DNA from: Candidatus Poseidoniales archaeon
GTDB lineage: Archaea; Thermoplasmatota; Poseidoniia; Poseidoniales; Poseidoniaceae
Reading direction: 5' to 3'
Length of the DNA stretch: 43,905 nt
NCBI GenBank assembly: GCA_009887095.1
Contig: QXYC01000022.1
Location: 1 to 43,905, forward strand
Shown here: in pieces, positions 7,205 through 15,255 of the stretch
Layout: every line of letters starts with the position of its first letter
Numbering within the stretch: the first letter of the stretch is position 1
The notes under the pieces: generated by a model
Told to the model about the DNA's origin: nothing
What the model saw: only the letters and a program-made list of their open reading frames with translations
Databases searched by the model: none
Program-made: the position numbers and the translations under genes

Positions 7205-10200
7205 ATGCGCGCTGTGGTGATGTGCTCCCTTTTACTCGCCGCATTGCTGGTCCCGATTGCAGGGGCTGCGGCAAGCCAAACTGGCGACACTGAGTCACAG
7301 TGGGCATCGCTTTCGAATTCAACACACCATCCAATCATTGACTCATATTCCTCTTCTGTCCGAGCATCCATCGCCTTTCACAGTGATGTCTCCCGCTACA
7401 CCGAGGAGCAACTGGTTTCTGCTGATGAATGGGTCGTGTTCTCCAAGCACCCCCTCGGCACCCCTGCAGAAGCCCTTCTTGGGGCACAAGTTGTCTCACT
7501 CAAAGCATCCGAAGCCGCCTCTACACTTGGCGACTGGCAAGCATCAGGGTTGATTGAGGCCGCTTACCCGTTAATCGAGCGAGCAATGGAGCCAAGATGG
7601 ACACCCAACGATGCCAAATTCAACGAACAATGGCACCTCGTCAACACCGGGCAGACCGGTGGAATAAGCAGTGAAGATGTCAACATCACCGGTGCATGGA
7701 ATTCCTACAAGGGTGCAGGTGTTGTCATTGGTATTGTCGATGATGGACTTGATTGGAACCACCCTGACATCTTTACAGATTATGATTCAAGCCTTGATTA
7801 TGATTTTTGCAACAACGATGGTGATCCAACACCCACCTCGAACAACGCTCACGGAACGGCCGCAGGCGGCGTTGCCGCTGCAACAGGCAACAATGGGATT
7901 GGTGTTACAGGTGCAGCGCCCGAGGCCACCCTTGTGGGGCTCCAACTCATCTCATGCAGCACTACAGATGTTCGTGAATCAAACACCTTGGGTCACGAGC
8001 GTCAATCGATTGATATCTATTCCAATTCGTGGGGTCCAAGTGATGATGGGGAAACGCTCTCCGGCCCGGGCCCATTGATGCTTGCAGCACTCGAAGCCGA
8101 TGCCCTTCAAGGTCGAAACGGTAACGGTAACATCATCACATGGGCTGCAGGTAATGGGCTCGATGATAACGACAATTCAAACTACGATGGCTATGCAAAT
8201 TTGAGGTACACCATTGCAGTCACTGCAGTCGACCACAAAGGACGCCAGTCATACTACGCTGAACCAGGCGCCAACATTCTCGTAGCCTCTCCCTCAAACG
8301 GTGATGGAGAAAGCATCACAACCACAGACATCGAAGGGTCTGGAGGCTACTCAAACGGTGATTACACCAGCACTTTCGGGGGTACTTCTTCTGCCACACC
8401 TTTGGTATCCGGAATTATTGCTTTGATGTTCGAAGCGAACGCGAACCTCACATGGCGAGATGTCCAGCACATTCTTGTCGAAACATCGCGTAAAAATCAC
8501 GCAAACGATCCCTCGTGGTCTACAAATGGTGCTGGCCACCTCGTCAGCCACAAGTACGGCTTTGGCGTCATCGACGCAGGTGCAGCTGTAGCAGCATCGG
8601 TGAATTGGACCACGTCGGAGGAAGAAATTTCATTCACCACTGGAACGATTCAAACAGACCTCGATATTCCTGACAACACTGGAGAAATTGTGTATTCCAA
8701 CACCACGGTGACAGATGCGATTCAGATTGAGAACATCGACGTGATCGTCGATTTGCCACACACCTTCCGTGGCGACATGAACCTTACATTGACAAGCCCC
8801 TCGGGAACGAGAAGCATTCTAGCAGAGAAGCACAGTGACGGTGGGAACAATTTCAACAATTGGCGCTTCGGTACCGTCCACCATTGGGGCGAAGACAGCC
8901 GGGGCGAGTGGACGCTTTCTTTGGAAGATCAAGGCAATGGCGACTCTGGAACGCTCGATGATTGGGAACTGATCATCTACGGTACCCAAATGGTGCTCGA
9001 TTCGGATGGGGACAACCTCACCGATACCAACGAAACGGACATCTACGGTACGGACCCAAACGACATTGATACAGACGACGACAACTTAGACGATGGCTTG
9101 GAAGTCCTCGTCTATGGCACAGACCCATTGTCAACAGACACTGATATGGACGGGCTTGATGACGGGGTCGAAGTCCTCGTTAACGGGACAGATCCGCTTG
9201 ACAGTGACACAGATGACGACTTGCTGAGCGATGGTGATGAAGTCAATATCTACGGTACGAACCCACTGGTTTTCGATGCGGATGCTGACGGTGACGGGTT
9301 TTATTGGTTCCAAGACTGCAATGACTCAGATCCATTTGTCTCCCCAGATGCCATCGAAGTTTTGAACGGAATCGATGATGACTGCAACGGCTCATGGGAT
9401 GAAGGCTTCAACCTCACTGACGCCGACTCCGATGGGCTTTTTGACTTTGAAGAGTACCATCAATATGGAACAGATTGGCAAAATCAAGACACCGATCTCG
9501 ACGGTCTAGAGGATGGTACAGAAGTGCTCATCCATGAAACAGATCCTCTCGTCAAAGACAACGATACAGACCAAGATGGGTTCTATTGGTTCCAAGACTG
9601 CAATGACACCAATGCTTCGCTGAACCCTTCGATGGCAGAATCTTTGGATGGAATCGATAACAACTGCAATGAAGAAATCGACGAAGATTTCATCGGAACA
9701 GACGCTGACCTTGATGGACTGCTTGATATGGATGAGTACCTCATCCATGGAACCAATCCATTTGACCCAGATTCAGACGGTGACGGGCTCCTCGATGGCA
9801 TTGAGTTGTTCTCAACCAACACGGATCCCCTCTTTGCTGACCTCGATAACGACGCAGATGGCTATCGTTGGTTCAACGACTGTAACGATAATGATAGCAT
9901 GATTTCTCCCGGTGCGATTGAACGTTGGAACGGTCTTGACGACGACTGTGATGAGCAAATCGACAATGGTGTTGATCGCTCAGGTTCAGTGACTGCCTCT
10001 CCACAAATGAGGAGCCTAACGCTCAACGCCACGAACGATTCGCTCCAACTCTCTCTTTCCCTCACATTGGATGAGGCCAGTCTCGAACGCCTCAATCCAA
10101 CCGTGCAGTGGTTCAGAAATGACACATTGATTGGTACGGGCCTTACATTTGAGGAACTTGCATTCAATTGCTCCGCCCCACGCTCGGATTTTGCCCAGTA

Positions 10201-10585
10201 CCTTTGCGAAACCAACGGAGCAGTTGGTCCAGAGATGATCACGGCCACCCTCATCGAGGATGGGGGGCAAGTTGAGGTCACATGGGCCATTACTTACCTC
10301 GTATGGAATCCACCACCGCCACCGATTGACAATGAGGATGCCAACGCCTCGGATGAGAGCGATTTCATGGCCACGCTCGAGTCAAACGCACCGCTTGTCA
10401 TTTCAGCGATTGTCTTCACCTTCGCCTTGCTTGCTTTCCTGTTCACCCGGCGCCCTCGAAAGCCCTCCCAGGAAAAAGCGAGCGCCTTCGCGCAAGCACC
10501 TCAGGCGTATGCTCCGCCGCAGTTCGCCAACGTTCCATCGGCACCTGATCTGGGTGCTTTACCGCCTTATGACCCGCGTCGTTAA
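7205..10585 (+). CDS. Large secreted subtilisin/kexin-type protease with P-domain, TSP3-like and MopE-like repeats, C-terminal TM anchor
   Basis: The protein is 1126 aa from ATG 7205. Residues 1-24 are a signal peptide (MRAVVMCSLLLAALLVPIAG). A propeptide precedes an S8 catalytic domain with Asp179 (GIVDDGLDWNHPD), His216 (NNAHGTAAGG) and Ser395 (GGTSSATP), the intact triad. Residues about 495-593 form a proprotein-convertase P-domain (FRGDMNLTLTSPSGT...DDWELIIYGT). Residues about 598-920 hold Asp-rich calcium-binding repeats: D-x-D-x-D-x-L-x-D type-3 thrombospondin-like units with YGTDP/NGTDP, alternating with MopE-like DCNDSDP...GIDDDCNG units. An Ig-like region then leads to a TM segment near 1060-1080 and a basic, Pro/Ala-rich cytoplasmic tail. 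It is probably an envelope-attached extracellular protease used for protein degradation. The stop overlaps that of the convergent next gene within TTAA. Confidence 0.9.
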   Translation: MRAVVMCSLLLAALLVPIAGAAASQTGDTESQWASLSNSTHHPIIDSYSSSVRASIAFHSDVSRYTEEQLVSADEWVVFSKHPLGTPAEALLGAQVVSLKASEAASTLGDWQASGLIEAAYPLIERAMEPRWTPNDAKFNEQWHLVNTGQTGGISSEDVNITGAWNSYKGAGVVIGIVDDGLDWNHPDIFTDYDSSLDYDFCNNDGDPTPTSNNAHGTAAGGVAAATGNNGIGVTGAAPEATLVGLQLISCSTTDVRESNTLGHERQSIDIYSNSWGPSDDGETLSGPGPLMLAALEADALQGRNGNGNIITWAAGNGLDDNDNSNYDGYANLRYTIAVTAVDHKGRQSYYAEPGANILVASPSNGDGESITTTDIEGSGGYSNGDYTSTFGGTSSATPLVSGIIALMFEANANLTWRDVQHILVETSRKNHANDPSWSTNGAGHLVSHKYGFGVIDAGAAVAASVNWTTSEEEISFTTGTIQTDLDIPDNTGEIVYSNTTVTDAIQIENIDVIVDLPHTFRGDMNLTLTSPSGTRSILAEKHSDGGNNFNNWRFGTVHHWGEDSRGEWTLSLEDQGNGDSGTLDDWELIIYGTQMVLDSDGDNLTDTNETDIYGTDPNDIDTDDDNLDDGLEVLVYGTDPLSTDTDMDGLDDGVEVLVNGTDPLDSDTDDDLLSDGDEVNIYGTNPLVFDADADGDGFYWFQDCNDSDPFVSPDAIEVLNGIDDDCNGSWDEGFNLTDADSDGLFDFEEYHQYGTDWQNQDTDLDGLEDGTEVLIHETDPLVKDNDTDQDGFYWFQDCNDTNASLNPSMAESLDGIDNNCNEEIDEDFIGTDADLDGLLDMDEYLIHGTNPFDPDSDGDGLLDGIELFSTNTDPLFADLDNDADGYRWFNDCNDNDSMISPGAIERWNGLDDDCDEQIDNGVDRSGSVTASPQMRSLTLNATNDSLQLSLSLTLDEASLERLNPTVQWFRNDTLIGTGLTFEELAFNCSAPRSDFAQYLCETNGAVGPEMITATLIEDGGQVEVTWAITYLVWNPPPPPIDNEDANASDESDFMATLESNAPLVISAIVFTFALLAFLFTRRPRKPSQEKASAFAQAPQAYAPPQFANVPSAPDLGALPPYDPRR

Positions 10586-12732
10586 GCGCTTTGGGGTTGT
10601 TGTATGAGGCTCCATCCAAGCAACCGGCCTTCATTGGCGTCGGCCAAGAGGTTGAGTTGGTTGCTCCATCCATCGTTGCCATCCCAAGACCTTGCAATGT
10701 CAACAGAAACAGCGCCATCAGCGTCGCTCGCTAAACTTGAGAGGATCGAATTCAATTCACCGCCAGGCACGACAACCAAGTAACCAGTTTGAACATCTTC
10801 GTGATATGCACCTTCCGCAGTGAAGAAGAGATTGCTCCCAGTAAGTTGGCCATACAGCGTTGTGTCAGCGAGTCGCTGTTCCATCTGCGAGAGGTTGAGT
10901 GTTGAAGGAATGGCCTCGCGATTGAAGGCCACGCTATCATCATACACACCTTTCTGATGGAATTCGCAAGCCTCATCGCTTGGGGAGCCTGTAAGGTTGA
11001 AGTTCACCCAACCAGCGCTCTCGTCCGCTGCAACCCATGACATGTTCCATTCACTTCCTTGTCCAAGCGCTTTGGTTGTTGCCCGCCAAATGTAGCCGTT
11101 GTCATCGAGAGCATTGGTTGCTCCACTTGCCTCTCCTTGGAAGGAGTCGAAGCATTGGATGGCTTGCTCAAAGGTATGGGTGCGCATTTCACTGTTATCG
11201 GGCATGTGGAGGTCGTTTGCCCCCCATGAGGTGAGTTCATCATCATCAACCTGCAACTGGTTTGCTTGCGGTCTTGACGAGTATGAACGCGCCAAGTCGA
11301 GTTGCTTTTGCCCACGCTCGATCGATGTTCGCTCGAAGATGTGATGCAGCTCAAGATCGCCTTCTGGCAACACCAAATCATTGAGCAATTGAGTGGTTGC
11401 AGAGCAATCTTGTTGACTTGTTTGTGAACTGGAAATTACGACATCTACTTTTTGCTTTGCCGCCCAGGGGTTGCCTTCTTCAATCCACAACTCCATTGTT
11501 GCCGAGCCCAAGCAGTAGGTTCGGATGTCCTGGTGGGTTGCGATGACTTTCCATGCAGGATTCCCTGAAAATTCGTCGATGCCGATGACGCGCCACTCCC
11601 AACCATTGTTGCTACCCGTTGCCCCGGTGTCGATGAGATCGTTGCCGAGTAAATCACCAACTTCGATTGGCTGCAGCATCATTGCGAGCCCAGGTGCCAG
11701 GGTGTCCAAGCCGCCAAGCAGACCACCAACGCCGTAACTCACTGTTGTGCCACGGTAGCGTCCAATTGGGTCGGGCAAATCAACTTCCCAGTCCGCCTGT
11801 GTGGACAGGGTTGTTTGTTCTCGAAGTTCCGTGTACTGTTTTGTTTCAATCTGAGCACTTCCATCGGCACGAATGAACGTCGATGAACACCCGTTAAAGA
11901 TGGGGTCGGTGAGATGGCGTTTGACGGTGAAGGAATCCAAAGTGTTGCTGTTGATGCTTTCTACGGCCAGCCATTGACCCCCCATTCCGCCTTTGGCGAT
12001 GACTGCGCCAAGTCGATCTGTGGACCCCTCGGCATACAACTGATCTGTGCCACCTTCGGTGATTGAGAGTTGACCATCGCCTTCAAACAAAAGGGACAGT
12101 TTGCAAATCTCCTCATCGGTCTCGAGCTGATCCAACACTAGTTCGATGAATTCATCCGTGGCGAGGAACGTACCGTCCTTGACGGTGTACCTCATTTCAT
12201 CCCCGTACCTCAATTGGTCCGCAGTGAATGGTTCTAACTGGCTATTGATGTAGTAATATCCACCTGCTCCAAGAATCATCAGCGTGAGCAATGCAGCAGC
12301 CACTTGTGGGCGTTTGACCATGTCGAGCAGGGTTGCTGGCGGTGCGGCCGTTTTTGCTGAGGTGGCGACTTTCTTTTCCGTGATGACAGGCGCCTCATCA
12401 ACCATGATTTCGGCGTCCATGATTTCCGCCTCGAGCACATCGTCTTCTGGCTCAGGCATCTTTACCACCTCTTTCTCCGGTTCAACCTCCGGTGTGAGGG
12501 TGTCTTCATCTTCCATGGAGAGAACAACTTCGTCTTCTTCGGGTTCTTCAACCGACTTTTTTTCCTCGGCACTCGGCACCGGATTTGGTAGACCAACTTC
12601 TTCGTTGGTAAGCCCTGATTCAAGCAACCGTTCGACGAGGTCACTCTTTTTGCCGGAAGTTGGCAAGTCATTGAGGATGCATAACGCTTTCAGTTTTGCA
12701 ACTGTTAACGTCGATGCAACATCATCGCCCAT
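10582..12732 (-). CDS. SAP-domain, single-pass membrane protein with large extracytoplasmic domain, unknown
   Basis: The protein is 716 aa. Residues 8-42 (LTVAKLKALCILNDLPTSGK followed by K-S-D-L-V-E-R-L) match the SAP motif, a helix-extended-helix fold usually found in DNA- or RNA-binding proteins. A very acidic Glu/Asp/Pro linker covers about 50-125. A TM helix covers about 143-163. The remaining 550 residues are polar, with scattered Cys, Trp and Asn-Xaa-Ser/Thr sites, and are predicted to be outside. No enzyme motif was recognised. With the SAP end inside and no N-terminal signal peptide, the topology would be N-in, C-out. It is convergent with the protease gene. Upstream lies another single-gene membrane protein on the same strand. 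Confidence 0.75.
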   Translation of the reverse strand: MGDDVASTLTVAKLKALCILNDLPTSGKKSDLVERLLESGLTNEEVGLPNPVPSAEEKKSVEEPEEDEVVLSMEDEDTLTPEVEPEKEVVKMPEPEDDVLEAEIMDAEIMVDEAPVITEKKVATSAKTAAPPATLLDMVKRPQVAAALLTLMILGAGGYYYINSQLEPFTADQLRYGDEMRYTVKDGTFLATDEFIELVLDQLETDEEICKLSLLFEGDGQLSITEGGTDQLYAEGSTDRLGAVIAKGGMGGQWLAVESINSNTLDSFTVKRHLTDPIFNGCSSTFIRADGSAQIETKQYTELREQTTLSTQADWEVDLPDPIGRYRGTTVSYGVGGLLGGLDTLAPGLAMMLQPIEVGDLLGNDLIDTGATGSNNGWEWRVIGIDEFSGNPAWKVIATHQDIRTYCLGSATMELWIEEGNPWAAKQKVDVVISSSQTSQQDCSATTQLLNDLVLPEGDLELHHIFERTSIERGQKQLDLARSYSSRPQANQLQVDDDELTSWGANDLHMPDNSEMRTHTFEQAIQCFDSFQGEASGATNALDDNGYIWRATTKALGQGSEWNMSWVAADESAGWVNFNLTGSPSDEACEFHQKGVYDDSVAFNREAIPSTLNLSQMEQRLADTTLYGQLTGSNLFFTAEGAYHEDVQTGYLVVVPGGELNSILSSLASDADGAVSVDIARSWDGNDGWSNQLNLLADANEGRLLGWSLIQQPQSA

Positions 12733-12829
12733 GCTTGAACCCCAGCCTGTCCCTGTCGCCTATCCCTTTCAAGGATGGCGCTCCATGCATGGTCTCAGCG
12801 CCGAATTTTGTGCCTGCACCATTTGCTCG

Positions 12830-13819
12830 TCAACCTTCGTGAGCCACATAGGCCCCATCTTCGTTTTGGACGTAGACGGTTTGGTCATAGGTGCCATCAG
12901 CGAGTTTCTTGAAGAAGTATCCATTTTCTGCTGGTTCGAAGGTTGCCTCATCGACGGCTTCTGGAGAGGCATCGCTTGGCTCGTCGGACTGAGGTGGTCC
13001 GGATGGTCCAGGTGAACCAGGAGGGCCTGCGGGGCCAGCAGATCCGGGTGGACCGGACGGGCCAGCAGCGATTCGTTCGCTTGAAATGGAGGCGAGCACC
13101 TTGTTTTCAGTGGTTTCAAGATCCTCTTCAAGCATTTTCTTGACAGATTCGCCGTGCTTTTGAGCGCCCAAGAAGGCGAAGGCAGAGAGGCCGAGGCACA
13201 CAAGTCCGAGGAGGCCAGCAATCACTTGGTTTGGATAGACCGCACCGTCGATGTTCATCTCTGTGCCAGCGGTTCCGACGTTGGCTCCATCGCTGTCTAC
13301 GAATTGCACAATCACACAATATTGCCCCGCGTCTAATTTGAAATCAAAGGTGTACTCCCCGCCTGCAACGGGTGTTTCATCGAGCAATTGGTATTGGTAA
13401 CTGTGATCGGTCCCCTCGCGAGCAAGGGCGGCCTGGGAGCCAAGGTTTTGGGCGCAATCGTCTTCCTGCAGCGCATAAGCCGCTAGATGAACGTCCAATG
13501 CTGCTGGAGGGTTGATGACTTCAACATCGATTTTCAATGGTACATCCATGAAATCTTCACCGGGCAAGGATGGTCCCCAAACCAAACCGATGTCTTTCTC
13601 TGCGGAGTTGGTGAACCCGTCGTACTCTTCATCAAACGACATTGGGACAAGGGCGAAACCGAACATTATAACCGCGATACCGAGCCACATGAAGACATTC
13701 CAGCGTGATTGCTTGAGTGCTTCTTGCCGCTGTTCCAACGTCATGACTTCAAGCACTTCATCTTGGTCTTCATCCACAGTTGGTTCAACCGCAGGAGCCT
13801 TAACCTGTTCTTCTGACAT
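12830..13819 (-). CDS. Two-TM membrane protein with cytoplasmic collagen-like Gly-X-Y stretch
   Basis: The protein is 329 aa. ATG 13819 is chosen because GGAG lies 6 nt upstream; upstream in-frame codons (13831, 13939) lack this and would run into the divergent gene. An acidic N-terminus (residues 1-38) is followed by TM1 at about 41-62, an extracytoplasmic domain at about 63-195 with two Cys that could pair, and TM2 at about 196-218. After a charged coil, residues 253-276 form eight perfect Gly-X-Y triplets rich in Pro and Ser. The C-terminus contains NGYFFKKLADGTYDQTVYV, a short aromatic motif. By topology the collagen-like stretch should be in the cytoplasm. Function is unknown. Confidence 0.7.
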   Translation of the reverse strand: MSEEQVKAPAVEPTVDEDQDEVLEVMTLEQRQEALKQSRWNVFMWLGIAVIMFGFALVPMSFDEEYDGFTNSAEKDIGLVWGPSLPGEDFMDVPLKIDVEVINPPAALDVHLAAYALQEDDCAQNLGSQAALAREGTDHSYQYQLLDETPVAGGEYTFDFKLDAGQYCVIVQFVDSDGANVGTAGTEMNIDGAVYPNQVIAGLLGLVCLGLSAFAFLGAQKHGESVKKMLEEDLETTENKVLASISSERIAAGPSGPPGSAGPAGPPGSPGPSGPPQSDEPSDASPEAVDEATFEPAENGYFFKKLADGTYDQTVYVQNEDGAYVAHEG

Positions 13820-13825
13820 AAATCG

Positions 13826-13829
13826 CTCC
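13826..13829 (-). promoter_or_regulatory. Shine-Dalgarno GGAG for the collagen-like-stretch protein
   Basis: On the minus strand GGAG is 6 nt before ATG 13819. It favours that start over ATG 13831, which contains part of the motif within its own coding sequence. Confidence 0.45.
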
Positions 13830-13874
13830 ATTCCGAGCGAGCACTTGAAAGGCGCGTTCCCTCGTCGTGCTGGT

Positions 13875-15116
13875 ATGGACAAGGAAGGAGGGAACAGTCG
13901 CGACGCTGACGCGACCCGCTCTGACCTGCGTTTGGCCATTCTCTCACGTGGCCCCCGCCTCTACAGCACAAGGCGGCTTGTCGAAGAAGCGCGAAAACGT
14001 GGGCTCGATCCATATGTTGCAGATCCGATGAAGTTCTCTCTGTTTGTCGCTGATGGCCGAATTGATGTGCTTCATAATGGGGAGCCGTTCAATTTCGACG
14101 CCGTCATCCCACGAATTGGTCATTCCATCACCAAGCATGGGGTTGCAGTGCTTCGCCATCTTGAACAGTTGGGTATTTGGACGGCCAACAGTGGTGTTGG
14201 AATTTTACAGAGCAGGGACAAATTGCACGCTTCCCAGATCCTGGCACGCAACCGATTGCCAGTTCCTCGAACCACCTATGTGCGCGACATCATCGATGTT
14301 GAAACAGCTGTTGATTTCGTTGGGGGCCTACCTGTGGTCATCAAAGTCACTCAGGGCACTCAAGGACAAGGCGTGTTCTTGCGGCATACGTCACGCGAAT
14401 CGAAAAATTTGGTCCAAGGATTGTTGTTGACCGGTCGAGCCGTTCTGGTTCAAGAATACATCGCAGAATCACACGGCAAGGACATTCGGGCGTTGGTTGT
14501 CGGCGATCGAGTTGTTGCAAGCATGCGACGAAAAGCCCGTGGGCGAGAATTCCGTTCGAATTACCACTTGAATGGGACCGTCGAAAAGGTCGACCTTCCC
14601 CCTGAGTACGAAGAAGCAGCATGCCGCGCAGCCAGGGTTTTAGGGCTCCATGTAGCAGGGGTTGACTTGCTTGAAGCAGAGGATGGACCGTTGGTGCTGG
14701 AGGTCAATTCATCACCAGGATTGGAAGGAATCGAGAAGGCCAGTGGTGTCAACGTAGCAGGCGCCATCATTGATTATGTCATGAATGAGACTGAATTTTC
14801 CGAAGTTGATCTCGATCAATTGCTTCGCACAGTGCCGGGTTCAGGCGTTCTTTCATTGCAAATCCGCAACCATCCAAACGTGGTTGGAAAACGTCTTGCA
14901 AGCCTGTTTAAATCGGGTGCTGAGATTCCGGTGTTCGCCCTCTCAAGAGACAATGCCCTCATTTGGAATCCGTCGGATGAAATCCAGTTACGTTGGGACG
15001 ATATTCTCGTGTGTTACGGCGAGTTAACGAAGTTGAGAGCCTCCCTCCGGCAGGCGATTTTGGACGTTCCAAGCGATGCATTTGCCATCGATGATCGCGA
15101 AGGTTCGAACGCTTGA
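13875..15116 (+). CDS. rimK: RimK-type ATP-grasp ligase with C-terminal TrkA-C-like domain
   Basis: The protein is 413 aa from ATG 13875. An open frame continues upstream but overlaps the divergent gene, and no SD is seen, so the transcript may be leaderless. Residues 20-110 are the RimK pre-ATP-grasp domain. Residues 110-300 are ATP-grasp: VIKVTQGTQGQGV loop, VLVQEYI, HGKDIRALVVGDRVVASM, REFRSNYHLNG, and LEVNSSPGLEGIEKASG with metal-binding Glu/Asn. RimK relatives add glutamate or other amino acids to ribosomal protein S6, cofactors (F420, tetrahydromethanopterin) or LysW. The last ~100 residues (NVVGKRLASLF, IPVFALSRD, then L-R-W-D-D-I-L-V-C-Y-G) look like a TrkA-C/RCK-C domain, which usually binds a small ligand. 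The substrate cannot be told from sequence alone. Confidence 0.85.
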   Translation: MDKEGGNSRDADATRSDLRLAILSRGPRLYSTRRLVEEARKRGLDPYVADPMKFSLFVADGRIDVLHNGEPFNFDAVIPRIGHSITKHGVAVLRHLEQLGIWTANSGVGILQSRDKLHASQILARNRLPVPRTTYVRDIIDVETAVDFVGGLPVVIKVTQGTQGQGVFLRHTSRESKNLVQGLLLTGRAVLVQEYIAESHGKDIRALVVGDRVVASMRRKARGREFRSNYHLNGTVEKVDLPPEYEEAACRAARVLGLHVAGVDLLEAEDGPLVLEVNSSPGLEGIEKASGVNVAGAIIDYVMNETEFSEVDLDQLLRTVPGSGVLSLQIRNHPNVVGKRLASLFKSGAEIPVFALSRDNALIWNPSDEIQLRWDDILVCYGELTKLRASLRQAILDVPSDAFAIDDREGSNA

Positions 15117-15118
15117 CG

Positions 15119-15254
15119 GCGCGAACCGTCATCAGAACAGGCGATGATGGCCTCCATTCTAACGCGCGGTGGTTTGATATGGGACCATACGGTACTGAGC
15201 CTGCTCTTCGGAGCACGGGATGCACACCCGCCACGGCGGGAGGCGGTGAACGCC
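15119..15254 (+). other. Multi-hairpin intergenic segment, candidate structured RNA or leader of the recombinase gene
   Basis: Hand folding of this 139-bp gap gives many helices in series. GCGCG 15119-15123 pairs with CGCGC 15163-15167 and encloses CCGTCATC 15126-15133 / GATGATGG 15143-15150 (8 bp, one G-U). Further hairpins are GGTTT 15171-15175 / GGACC 15182-15186, TGCTC 15202-15206 closed by a TTCG tetraloop with GAGCA 15211-15215, CCCGC 15227-15231 / GCGGG 15236-15240, and GGCG 15242-15245 / CGCC 15251-15254 just before the ATG. It could be a leader of the recombinase gene, a small RNA, or a recombination/terminator region. No known RNA family was recognised. Confidence 0.35.
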
Positions 15255-15255
15255 A

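Noticed and set aside
7205-10585. Asp-rich repeats of the protease as a DNA tandem-repeat or CRISPR-like array
   Set aside because: The repeats are protein-level, diverged in nucleotide sequence, and in frame; there are no uniform spacers.
13512-13874. Upstream extension of the RimK frame
   Set aside because: It lies opposite the coding part of the divergent membrane protein and has Ser/Thr-rich non-conserved composition; RimK similarity begins after ATG 13875.
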